A stretch of 28,213 bases of DNA, taken from positions 1 to 28,213 of the forward strand of contig CAAEVC010000034.1 of NCBI GenBank assembly GCA_900759415.1, written 5' to 3'. Numbering within the stretch: the stretch's first letter is position 1; each line of letters opens with the position of its first letter. The notes under the pieces were generated by a model. The model was not told where the DNA came from and did not search any database. It was given only the letters and a program-made list of their open reading frames with translations. Both the position numbers and the translations under genes were made by a program. Below are positions 8,326-16,213 of this stretch, in pieces. Origin of the DNA: an uncultured Dialister sp. Its GTDB lineage: Bacteria; Bacillota; Negativicutes; Veillonellales; Dialisteraceae.

Positions 8326-8985
8326 ATGTTGGGATTGCCGAAATCTACGGAGTTTAACAAGCGAATTCCGAAACAGAAGTTTTATGATAACCTGACCGTC
8401 AGCCCGGCACTCAAGCGGAGCTTTGTCGACCAGATACGAATTATTTACTGGACGAATAAAATTGCACCGTCAACTGTCAATCTGGCAGAAGGAAAGAATG
8501 TCACTGAGATAGAAGTATTCCATATCCGGCTCAATCAGGAAACACTTGACGAGAATGTGCTGAAGCAGATTGACCGGGAGATCCCGTATCATATTCTCTT
8601 TGTACTGGAGTATGACGGAAAATATAAAGCTGTGATTGGTTACAAGGAAGCCGCAGGCAGTGGCAAAGCTGCGTTCAAGGTTGACAGATACTATCAGACT
8701 GAGTGGCTGTCAGAGACGAATCTGCCAGTGTATCTTGACGGGCTGAACATCGACACGGTCTACGAGAACTTCGTCCGGGAGATTGCGGGAGACGTTCTGC
8801 AGGCAGCGACATTGCAGGAATCACTAAAGGAATCAGTTGCAAGGGACGACCGCAGAGATGCTTTGCAGAAGCAGATAAACAAGCTGCAGGCAAAGATCCG
8901 GAAGGAAAAGCAGCTGAACCGGCAGATGGAAATGAATGCGGAATTGAAGAAACTGAGAAGGGAATTGGAGGAACTTAATCCATGA
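8326..8985 (+). CDS. DUF4391 domain protein
   Basis: This encodes 219 residues. Features I associate with DUF4391 are the opening LPKSTEFNKRIPKQKFYDNL, the central VDQIRIIYWTNKIAPSTVNL, and DREIPYHILFVLEYDGKYKA. The last 55 residues (about 165-219) are rich in Lys, Glu, Arg, Leu and Gln in a heptad-like pattern and probably form a coiled coil, suggesting a contact surface. No catalytic motif is obvious. DUF4391 genes are, to my recollection, regularly found between an SNF2 helicase and a Mod methyltransferase in defence loci, so it is likely a structural or adaptor subunit. AAAGGA precedes the ATG, and the stop overlaps the next start by four bases (ATGA), indicating translational coupling. 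Confidence 0.8.
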   Translation: MLGLPKSTEFNKRIPKQKFYDNLTVSPALKRSFVDQIRIIYWTNKIAPSTVNLAEGKNVTEIEVFHIRLNQETLDENVLKQIDREIPYHILFVLEYDGKYKAVIGYKEAAGSGKAAFKVDRYYQTEWLSETNLPVYLDGLNIDTVYENFVREIAGDVLQAATLQESLKESVARDDRRDALQKQINKLQAKIRKEKQLNRQMEMNAELKKLRRELEELNP

Positions 8986-9869
8986 AATTAAGCAAACGTA
9001 CGCTTAAGGAACTTAGAAACATTATAAATGGTGACAATACAGCGGATTATAGGAGCGGGCCAAAGTTAGTTGACTTCTTTAATGATCTTGGATTTTATGA
9101 TGTGTATGGTCAGGGATTCCCTTCAAGAGGGTTTTATACGGATCAGAAGCTTGAAGCTATTAATGGAACACCAGAACTCGATAAGTGCATCAAGAAAGTA
9201 TTTGCCGTTGTTGATTATATCGAACGTATTGATTCCCTTGATAAACAGATAGACCATTTCAACCAATACCTTGCTTTTGATAAATGGGAAGTTGTTCGCG
9301 ATAACGATGTAATAACATTTAAAAAGCATGACCGGGTAATTGTGGACTCTTCGAAAAAGCAGACTAAAGAAACAGCTGATGAGTTCTTAAGTCAGACATT
9401 TAATGTTAACATAGAAAGTATAGGCCTTTCAGCCGAGCTAAATGAACTAATAAAAGAGCGATTGAAAGAAGCAGAAAACTGTGTGGAATCTAATGCACCT
9501 CTATCGTCTGTAATTATGATAGGAGGCATTATGGAAGGAATATTACATGGTGTTGCTACTTCATATCCGCGATTATTTAATCAAGCTAACTGTGCGCCTA
9601 AGAGCAAAGATGGAAGCACGAGGAAATTTCAAGAATGGACACTTAATAACTATATTGATGTTGCTGCGGAAACGGGTTTCTTGAAACAAGATGTAAAAAA
9701 ATTCAGCCATGTGGTTCGAGATTTCAGGAATTATATTCATCCTTATTCTCAATTGGTAACAAGATTCAGCCCAGATAAGCAAACTGCTCTAATATGTATG
9801 CAAGTTCTAAAAGCAGCCATTTTCCAGATTGGCAATTATAGAAAGCAATTGCAAGGAGGAGACAGATAA
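8982..9869 (+). CDS. HEPN/Abi_C-like protein, putative abortive-infection RNase
   Basis: This encodes 295 residues. The N-terminal half is a charged domain I do not recognise. The C-terminal part (about 160-290) looks like the helical abortive-infection C-terminal/HEPN type. It has SSVIMIGGIMEGILHGV, an insertion with KFQEWTLNNYIDVAAETGFL, then the key motif R246-D-F-R-N-Y-I-H253-P, which fits the R-x4-6-H catalytic signature of HEPN ribonucleases. Such domains usually cut RNA in toxins and Abi systems. It overlaps DUF4391 by four bases and mod by one base, so it is expressed with the restriction system. The gene is clearly AT-richer than its neighbours (18 and 23 G+C in two adjacent 60-base lines, against about 30 in flanking genes), suggesting later insertion. 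RNase activity is inference only. Confidence 0.7.
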   Translation: MKLSKRTLKELRNIINGDNTADYRSGPKLVDFFNDLGFYDVYGQGFPSRGFYTDQKLEAINGTPELDKCIKKVFAVVDYIERIDSLDKQIDHFNQYLAFDKWEVVRDNDVITFKKHDRVIVDSSKKQTKETADEFLSQTFNVNIESIGLSAELNELIKERLKEAENCVESNAPLSSVIMIGGIMEGILHGVATSYPRLFNQANCAPKSKDGSTRKFQEWTLNNYIDVAAETGFLKQDVKKFSHVVRDFRNYIHPYSQLVTRFSPDKQTALICMQVLKAAIFQIGNYRKQLQGGDR

Positions 9870-11845
9870 TGGATAAAATGAGAATGGAATCTGAGGATAT
9901 CCAGCAGGAGAACGTTAAGAAGATCGCTGCGCTCTTCCCGAACTGCATTACTGAAACGCGCGGCGAAGACGGAAAGCTGAAGAGGGCGATTAACTTTGAT
10001 TTGCTCCGGCAGATGCTGTCGGACTCCGTGACTGAAGGTGACGAAGCATATGAGTTCACATGGGTTGGCAAGAAAGCATCCATTGTGGAAGCAAACCGCC
10101 CTATCCGCAAGACTTTGCGCCCGGTCAAGGCTGATAGCGTTCATTGGGACACGACGGAGAACCTCTATATCGAAGGCGACAATCTGGAAGTGCTCAAGCT
10201 CCTGCAGGAAAGCTATCTCGGCAAGGTCAAGATGATTTATATCGATCCTCCCTATAACACAGGCAACGACTTTATCTACAACGACGACTTCAAAGTATCC
10301 AGCGAAGAATATGCAGATGAGTCCGGAGAGTTCGACGAAGAAGGTAACCGTCTGTTCAAGAACACAGATTCCAACGGGCGTTTCCATTCTGATTGGTGTT
10401 CGATGATTTATTCTCGGCTTATGTTGGCGAGGAATTTGCTCTCCGATGATGGGGTTATTTTTATTAGCATCAATGATAAGGAAGTTAATACACTCAAGGA
10501 CATGTGTTCCGAAATTTTTGGTAACGTGAATTTTTTGGCAACTTTGATTTGGGATAAAAACCATAGTGCGCAGGCGGGGATTTTCAAGGTATATCACGAA
10601 TATATTCTTGTTTTTGCAAAAGACGCCAATAAAATATCTACTCCAAGATCTACTAATCATGAACAGTTTGAGGCTGGTGCTATGAAAAAGGTTTCCGGAC
10701 GGCATCCTGCATCTGAATTTTCATTTCCAGCTGGTACAAGGTTTGACGCTCCTGACGGAACTATTATAGAGGGAGAATATGGGGATACAGAAAAAGTTAT
10801 AGTGACAAAAGGAAAACTTATAGCTAAAGATCATAAGTTATTTGAAGATGTTACACTTAAAGCAGGATTTACCCAAGCCAATCAAATGAAGCAATATTTT
10901 TATGGAGACCGAGATACACTGGTTGATTCACAGGGGCAGAAAATAATTGAATTCTATCTTAGCGCCACGGGCAAAGTTAAGGTGATAAAGGAAAGAGGCG
11001 TAGAAGCACCACAAACCACATGTCATTTTGGAACGCAAGGAGCGGCTTCAAATGAATTAGCTGAACTTTTTGGATTAGAAGAGAGTCCGTTTAGTTCTCC
11101 TAAACCTGTCGGAATGATCGAAGACTTTATTCTAAGATTTGTAAATGATAATGATATTGTTTTGGATTTCTTCTCTGGAAGTGCAACAACAGCCCATGCA
11201 ACGATGCGAGCTAATGTAAGTGGAATAATACATGGTGTTAAATACATACTTGTTCAAATTGAGGAGGATTTAGACAAGAGTTTGGCACAAGCACAAAAAG
11301 ATGCCGTGAGAACATTAGAAGTAGGTATTGATTTTTTAAATAGCATTGGAAAAGAGCACACCATCTGTGAAATTGGAAAAGAGCGTATTCGCCGCGCTGC
11401 AAAGAAGATTCACGAGGACAATCCTGACGCAAAGTTTGATGACGGTTTCCGTGTCCTGAAACTCGATGATTCCAACATGAATGATGTTTACTATGCGGCA
11501 GGGGATTATTCTCAGGATCTTGTTTCAATGCTGGAGTCTAACGTGAAGCCTGACCGAACCGATCTAGATCTTTTATTTGGATGCCTGCTTGATTGGGGAC
11601 TTCCTCTGTCACTTCCTTATACTTCGGAAACAATTGACGGCTGCATAGTGCATACCTATAACGATGGGGATCTGATTGCATGCTTTGATGAAAACGTGCC
11701 GGAGTCGGTTATCAAGACCATTGCCAAACGTCAGCCGCTTCGTGCCGTGTTCCGTGACTCCAGCTTCGCCAGCAGCCCGGAAAAGATCAATGTGGGAGAG
11801 ATTTTCAAGCTGCTTGCGCCGGATACAAGAGTCAAGGTCATTTAA
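9869..11845 (+). CDS. mod: Type III restriction-modification methyltransferase (Mod)
   Basis: This encodes 658 residues, typical of Mod. The catalytic motif IV D126-P-P-Y-N-T-G comes before the SAM-binding motif I DFFSGSATTAHA (D433 onward), the order of beta-class adenine-N6 methyltransferases. The region between them (about 190-420) should hold the target-recognition domain that sets specificity for both methylation and cleavage. Both motifs are intact. AAGGAGGAG lies about eight bases before the ATG, and the start overlaps the upstream stop by one base. The 5' end and 3' end are near 50% G+C, but about 10395-11385 is strongly AT-rich (16 and 17 G+C in two sampled 60-base lines), pointing to recombinational replacement of the recognition part. 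Mod can methylate alone and also guides Res. Confidence 0.95.
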   Translation: MDKMRMESEDIQQENVKKIAALFPNCITETRGEDGKLKRAINFDLLRQMLSDSVTEGDEAYEFTWVGKKASIVEANRPIRKTLRPVKADSVHWDTTENLYIEGDNLEVLKLLQESYLGKVKMIYIDPPYNTGNDFIYNDDFKVSSEEYADESGEFDEEGNRLFKNTDSNGRFHSDWCSMIYSRLMLARNLLSDDGVIFISINDKEVNTLKDMCSEIFGNVNFLATLIWDKNHSAQAGIFKVYHEYILVFAKDANKISTPRSTNHEQFEAGAMKKVSGRHPASEFSFPAGTRFDAPDGTIIEGEYGDTEKVIVTKGKLIAKDHKLFEDVTLKAGFTQANQMKQYFYGDRDTLVDSQGQKIIEFYLSATGKVKVIKERGVEAPQTTCHFGTQGAASNELAELFGLEESPFSSPKPVGMIEDFILRFVNDNDIVLDFFSGSATTAHATMRANVSGIIHGVKYILVQIEEDLDKSLAQAQKDAVRTLEVGIDFLNSIGKEHTICEIGKERIRRAAKKIHEDNPDAKFDDGFRVLKLDDSNMNDVYYAAGDYSQDLVSMLESNVKPDRTDLDLLFGCLLDWGLPLSLPYTSETIDGCIVHTYNDGDLIACFDENVPESVIKTIAKRQPLRAVFRDSSFASSPEKINVGEIFKLLAPDTRVKVI

Positions 11846-11857
11846 GGAGGTGGCAGA

Positions 11858-14800
11858 ATGAAGCTGCAATTCAAGCATCAAAAGTTTCAGGCTGACGCCG
11901 CCAAAGCCGTCGTGGATGTCTTTGCCGGGCAGCCATACCTCACGCCCACCTACATGATGGATAGAGGAACCGGAACCTATCAGCCCGGCATAAACGAGGA
12001 CGATGACTTCACAGGCTGGTCGAACGCAAAGATCGTGCCAGAACTGTCCGACGGACAGATACTTGAGCATATCCGGAAGATCCAGCGTGACGGACAGATC
12101 GAGCCGTCAAAGTCGCTCGAGGGCAAATACAATCTGACCATCGAGATGGAGACCGGCGTCGGGAAAACCTATACCTACATCAAGACCATGTACGAGCTCA
12201 ACAAGGCGTATGGCTGGACGAAGTTCATCGTGGTCGTGCCGTCCATCGCCATCCGTGAGGGCGTTTACAAGTCGTTTCAGGTGACGCAGGACCACTTTGC
12301 CGAGGAATACGGGAAGAAGATACGCTTTTTCATCTACAACTCCTCTCAGCTTACTGAGATAGACCGTTTTGCTTCCGACAGCTCCATCAATGTGATGATT
12401 ATCAATTCGCAGGCGTTTAACGCCCGCGGAAAGGATGCGCGACGCATTTACATGAAGCTCGACGAGTTCCGTTCCCGCCGCCCGATCGATATCATCGCCA
12501 AGACGAATCCGGTTCTGATTATCGACGAACCACAGTCTGTCGAAGGCAAGCAGACAAAGGAACGCCTGAAGGAATTCCATCCGCTTCTGACGCTGCGTTA
12601 TTCTGCCACACCGAGGGAATACTACAACCTGATTTATCGTCTTGATGCGATGGACGCCTACAACAAGAAGCTCGTCAAGAAGATCGCCGTCAAGGGCATC
12701 ACGGAAAGCGGGACGACAGCTACTGATGGCTTCGTTTATCTGGAAGGACTGAACCTTTCCAAATCAGCTCCGACGGCAACCATACAGTTTGACTGCAAGC
12801 GCGCATCCGGAATCAAGCCGATGAGCGCTACCGTGACGGAGGGCTACAATCTCTTTGTCCATTCCGGCGAGCTGCCTGAGTACCGGGACGGCTTCGTGGT
12901 CAAGCGCATCGACGGCAGAGATGATTCCATCGAATTCATCAATGGCATCAAGCTTTACGCCGGAGACGTGATCGGCAAGGTGGACGAGAATCAGCTGCGC
13001 CGTATCCAGATACGAGAGACCATTCTCTCCCATATCGAACGTGAAAGGGAGCTGTTTAATAAGGGTATAAAGGTTCTGTCCCTGTTCTTCATCGACGAGG
13101 TAGATCACTATCGTGTATACGATAAGAACGGACAGCCTCAGAACGGTATCTTTGCCGACATGTTCGAGCAGGAATATGCCGACGTGGTCGGAAATTTGCA
13201 GCGGGAATTCGGCGACGACGAGTATATGCACTACCTTGCGTCCATCCCGGTAGAGAAAACGCATGCTGGCTACTTCTCCATCGACAAGAAGGGCCGCATG
13301 ATCAACAGCAAGGTCGGCAGGAAGAAAACGACCTCCGACGATATCGACGCATACGACCTGATCATGAAGAACAAGGAGCTGCTGCTTGACCGTGATCCGA
13401 AGCGTTCGCCCGTGCGGTTCATTTTCTCGCATTCCGCGCTGCGCGAAGGCTGGGACAATCCGAACGTGTTTCAGATCTGCACACTCAAATCATCATCAAG
13501 CGAGATACGCAAGCGGCAGGAAGTCGGGCGAGGCATGCGTCTTTGCGTCAACCAGGACGGCGAACGTATGGATGCGGGAGTTCTCGGAAACGATGTGCAG
13601 AACGTCAACGTGTTGACCGTAATTGCATCTGAAAGTTACGAGAGCTTCGCCAAGAGACTCCAGTCCGAGATTGCCGAGGATATCGCAGACCGTCCTCGTG
13701 CTGTTACGAGAGACCTGTTCCTGAACCGTGTTGTCACGGACGATCACGGCAACGAGATGGTTATCGATTCCGATACGGCGTCGGCAATCATGTACGAAAT
13801 GACCGTGAACCGCTATGTTGACCGCAAAGGTGTTCTCACAGACAAGTACTACGAGGACAAGGCAAACGGCGAGCTCAAGATGGCCGAGGAGGTCAAAGGG
13901 TTTGAAGCCGCCGTCATGGACATCATCGATTCTATCTACGATCCAAAGGCAATGACTCCTGAGAATGCCCGCAGCAACAACGTGGAACTGCAAGTCGATG
14001 AAGAGAAGCTTAACAGCAAGGAGTTCAAAGCACTCTGGTCGCGGATCAACGCAAAGTCCGTCTACGTGGTGGATTTCGATACGGACGAGCTTGTCCGCAA
14101 ATCTATCGCAGTACTCGATAGCAAGTTGCACGTGGCGAAGATCTACTTCAAAGTCGAATCCGGCTCGATGGTTGAAATACAGTCCAAGGAGCAGCTGCGG
14201 TCCGGCGCGGCGTTTGTCCGGGAATCGTCTTCTACATTCGGCATCAAGCAGGCCATAGTCGCCAGCAAGAGCGTCACATATGACCTTGTTGGAAGAATCG
14301 TTGAATCCACCGGGCTTACCCGAAAGGCTGTCATTCAGATCCTCATCGGCATTAATAAGGCTACGTTCGACCAGTTCAAATACAATCCGGAGGAATTTAT
14401 CCTCAAGGCGTCGCAACTGATTAACGACGAAAAAGCTACGGCAATCATCGAGCACATCACCTACAGCGTGATGGACGACCACTACGGCACGGACGTCTTC
14501 ACCGAGCCTACCATCAAGGGCAAGTTCGGCACGAACGCCATGAAGGCAAAGAAGCACCTGTACGACCACATTGTCTACGATTCGACGAACGAGCGCGACT
14601 TCGCCAGAGAGCTTGATACAAACACGGATGTGGCGGTCTATGTAAAGCTGCCAGATGGATTCTACATCTCCACTCCGGTCGGTCACTACAATCCTGACTG
14701 GGCGATTGCCTTCTATGAAGGAAGCGTCAAGCACATCTACTTCGTTGCGGAGACGAAAGGATCCATGTCTTCGATGCAGTTACGGCTGATTGAGGAGTCG

Positions 14801-14905
14801 AAGATCCACTGCGCCCGAGAGCACTTCAAGGCAATCTCCAGCGGCAATGTTGTCTACGACGTAGTAGACAGTTATAAATCACTGATGGACAAGGTAATGA
14901 AGTGA
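11858..14905 (+). CDS. res: Type III restriction endonuclease subunit (Res)
   Basis: This encodes 1015 residues, full length for Res. The superfamily 2 helicase core has Walker A E98-T-G-V-G-K-T104, a DEPQ box D223-E-P-Q226, SATP at 249-252, and a motif VI-like segment RKRQEVGRGMRL. The C-terminus carries the nuclease site D947 (NPDWAI) and E965-T-K967, matching the PD-(D/E)xK pattern of EcoP1I/EcoP15I-type Res. With Mod it forms a complex that hydrolyses ATP and cuts DNA bearing unmethylated sites in the proper orientation. A near-perfect GGAGGTGG precedes the ATG by four bases, directly after the mod stop. All key residues are present, so the enzyme is probably active. A decayed GIY-YIG gene follows 10 bases downstream. 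Confidence 0.95.
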   Translation: MKLQFKHQKFQADAAKAVVDVFAGQPYLTPTYMMDRGTGTYQPGINEDDDFTGWSNAKIVPELSDGQILEHIRKIQRDGQIEPSKSLEGKYNLTIEMETGVGKTYTYIKTMYELNKAYGWTKFIVVVPSIAIREGVYKSFQVTQDHFAEEYGKKIRFFIYNSSQLTEIDRFASDSSINVMIINSQAFNARGKDARRIYMKLDEFRSRRPIDIIAKTNPVLIIDEPQSVEGKQTKERLKEFHPLLTLRYSATPREYYNLIYRLDAMDAYNKKLVKKIAVKGITESGTTATDGFVYLEGLNLSKSAPTATIQFDCKRASGIKPMSATVTEGYNLFVHSGELPEYRDGFVVKRIDGRDDSIEFINGIKLYAGDVIGKVDENQLRRIQIRETILSHIERERELFNKGIKVLSLFFIDEVDHYRVYDKNGQPQNGIFADMFEQEYADVVGNLQREFGDDEYMHYLASIPVEKTHAGYFSIDKKGRMINSKVGRKKTTSDDIDAYDLIMKNKELLLDRDPKRSPVRFIFSHSALREGWDNPNVFQICTLKSSSSEIRKRQEVGRGMRLCVNQDGERMDAGVLGNDVQNVNVLTVIASESYESFAKRLQSEIAEDIADRPRAVTRDLFLNRVVTDDHGNEMVIDSDTASAIMYEMTVNRYVDRKGVLTDKYYEDKANGELKMAEEVKGFEAAVMDIIDSIYDPKAMTPENARSNNVELQVDEEKLNSKEFKALWSRINAKSVYVVDFDTDELVRKSIAVLDSKLHVAKIYFKVESGSMVEIQSKEQLRSGAAFVRESSSTFGIKQAIVASKSVTYDLVGRIVESTGLTRKAVIQILIGINKATFDQFKYNPEEFILKASQLINDEKATAIIEHITYSVMDDHYGTDVFTEPTIKGKFGTNAMKAKKHLYDHIVYDSTNERDFARELDTNTDVAVYVKLPDGFYISTPVGHYNPDWAIAFYEGSVKHIYFVAETKGSMSSMQLRLIEESKIHCAREHFKAISSGNVVYDVVDSYKSLMDKVMK

Positions 14906-14915
14906 GGGACTTGAT

Positions 14916-15158
14916 ATGGCAGCGCATGGAAAGAATATACAGTTGTATTTGATGGACGGAGATGCCAGTGGACGTATTAAGTGCTCTCTTGTTAACTGGA
15001 CCGGTGTGGCATACAAGATCCCTCGGATTGAGCTGGATAAGTGAAAGGGTCGTGCAGACCTTAAGCAGAGCGGCGTGTACTTCCTTTTCGGAAAATCTGA
15101 TGAAACTGAAAAGGAAGTAGTCTACATCGGGCAGGCAGGCGCACGTAAAATATGTTAA
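14916..15158 (+). pseudogene. GIY-YIG nuclease family gene, broken and truncated
   Basis: The frame starts at ATG 14916 (GAGGGAC upstream) and reads MAAHGKNIQLYLMDGDAS, then IKCSLVNWTGVAYKIPR. It is stopped by TGA at 15042-15044, exactly where related proteins continue. After the stop the same frame goes on with SGVYFLFG and VVYIGQAGARK, the two halves of the GIY-YIG motif, then meets TAA at 15156. The rest of the nuclease, normally well over 150 residues more, is missing and no continuation is visible downstream. The gene was evidently part of the restriction operon, since it begins 10 bases after res. A programmed stop readthrough is conceivable, but the missing C-terminal part argues for decay. 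Confidence 0.8.
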
Positions 15159-15554
15159 AAAATGTCCAGGCTTTAAATTTCCATTTGATATGTTTAAACA
15201 CGAGCTTTCTATAGTTTGATATAGTGTTGCATTATTTATGGCAATTCATCATATATAAAACAGGAAAAACAAACTGTCAAAATGCAGATTCGTTTAAGAG
15301 AAAGCGAAAGAATGCAAAAGACGGTACTGAAGATAGGGGAGACTCATCGAATAACGAATTGTGTCCTTATCCAAGCAACGAGGTTAAAAAATTGTGTTCC
15401 TATTATAGTGACAACACACGTAGAAACGGTAAGTCTTTTAGAAAAATACCCTTATTCTGAAAGTAGAAGCTCGATTATTAAAGATCATAGTCATAGACAA
15501 TGGAGCATTTCATATATTGTAACGAATATTGATGAGAGTACTTTCTGCCAAAGA

Positions 15555-15591
15555 CAGAGCTGCTGATGAATATCACCGGCAGTTCTTTTAT
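15555..15591 (+). terminator. Probable terminator at the end of the island
   Basis: AGAGCTGC pairs with GCAGTTCT (one G-U pair), with an inner TGAT/ATCA pairing, and is followed by TTTTATT. It would close transcription arriving from the defence operon before the metallophosphoesterase gene. Confidence 0.55.
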
Positions 15592-15608
15592 TATGCACCG
15601 TAAATTTC

Positions 15609-15617
15609 TGCTATACT
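15609..15617 (+). promoter_or_regulatory. Extended -10 promoter for metallophosphoesterase-kptA
   Basis: TGC-TATACT is an extended -10 element; no good -35 box is visible 17 bases upstream. Initiation near 15624 gives a leader of about 26 bases. Confidence 0.45.
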
Positions 15618-15649
15618 GAATAAAAGAAATATGCAGAAAGGAGAGAGCC

Positions 15650-16213
15650 ATGATTTACTTTACTTCAGATCTTCATTTTCATCATGAGAATATCATCCCG
15701 TCCTGTCACCGTCCTTTCCGGAATGCAGAAGAGATGAATGAGAAACTCATCAGGAACTGGAATGAGGTGGTCCGTCCGGAGGATGAAGTGTATATACTGG
15801 GGGATGTGACACTGAAGGGAGCAGACGCTGCCTATGAATGTCTCAGCCAGCTTTGCGGGAAGAAGTATTTAGTCCGGGGAAATCATGATTCCTTTGTGAC
15901 GAAGAGGACATGGGAGCCCTATGCTTTTACCTTTGAATGGGTGAAGGATTATGCAGAACTGGATATCCATGGAATTTCTTTCATCCTCTGCCATTATCCC
16001 TTTCTTGAGTGGAATCATATGTACCGGGGCTCTATCCATCTCCACGGTCATCAGCATAACGGCTCTTCCTATAACGAAGAACAGAGGGCGCAGGGCATAA
16101 GGCGGTACGATGTGGGAGTGGATGCCAATGGATACAGGCCGGTATCTATGGATCACATCTTGTCCTTCATAACGCCGAAGCTTCCAGTACCGGGAAGGAA
16201 GAGGAAGTCATGA
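15650..16213 (+). CDS. Metallophosphoesterase (calcineurin-like fold)
   Basis: This encodes 187 residues. The two-metal phosphoesterase motifs appear in order: SDLHFHH (D7, H9), YILGDVT, VRGNHDS, a histidine in FILCHYPF, and HLHGHQHN. The compact size matches the single-domain cytoplasmic phosphoesterases often annotated as phosphohydrolases. Substrate cannot be read from the sequence. GGAGAGAG precedes the ATG. Its stop overlaps the kptA start in ATGA, so the two proteins are translationally coupled. A joint job in RNA 2'- or cyclic-phosphate processing is an attractive inference, not shown. Confidence 0.9.
   Translation: MIYFTSDLHFHHENIIPSCHRPFRNAEEMNEKLIRNWNEVVRPEDEVYILGDVTLKGADAAYECLSQLCGKKYLVRGNHDSFVTKRTWEPYAFTFEWVKDYAELDIHGISFILCHYPFLEWNHMYRGSIHLHGHQHNGSSYNEEQRAQGIRRYDVGVDANGYRPVSMDHILSFITPKLPVPGRKRKS

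Larger units (their letters stand above)
15159..15649. other. Gene-free AT-rich stretch at the right edge of the island
   Basis: Starting with the TAA that ends the broken GIY-YIG frame, there is AT-rich DNA with only short unconvincing frames; two overlapping ones of 78 and 94 codons lack ribosome sites and domain-like composition. The distal 100 bases hold a hairpin terminator and the promoter of the next gene, both listed separately. I see no repeat, tRNA-like sequence or transposase piece that would mark an attachment site. Confidence 0.5.

Noticed and set aside
9836..10705. 289-codon minus-strand frame opposite the start of mod
   Set aside because: Antisense shadow; it crosses the DPPY-encoding region of mod and no family features are seen.
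13496..14734. 412-codon open frame on the minus strand inside res
   Set aside because: It is antisense to the Res coding sequence, has no ribosome site and shows no domain-like pattern; long shadows are common opposite genes of this codon usage.
15224..15566. Two overlapping plus-strand frames (78 and 94 codons) in the gap before the metallophosphoesterase gene
   Set aside because: No ribosome sites and no protein-like pattern; they share the same DNA in different frames.
4763..15649. Attachment-site repeats or integrase marking the island as an integrative element
   Set aside because: I looked for direct repeats at both edges and for recombinase motifs; only an 8-base chance match (GTAGAAAC) was found and no recombinase gene.
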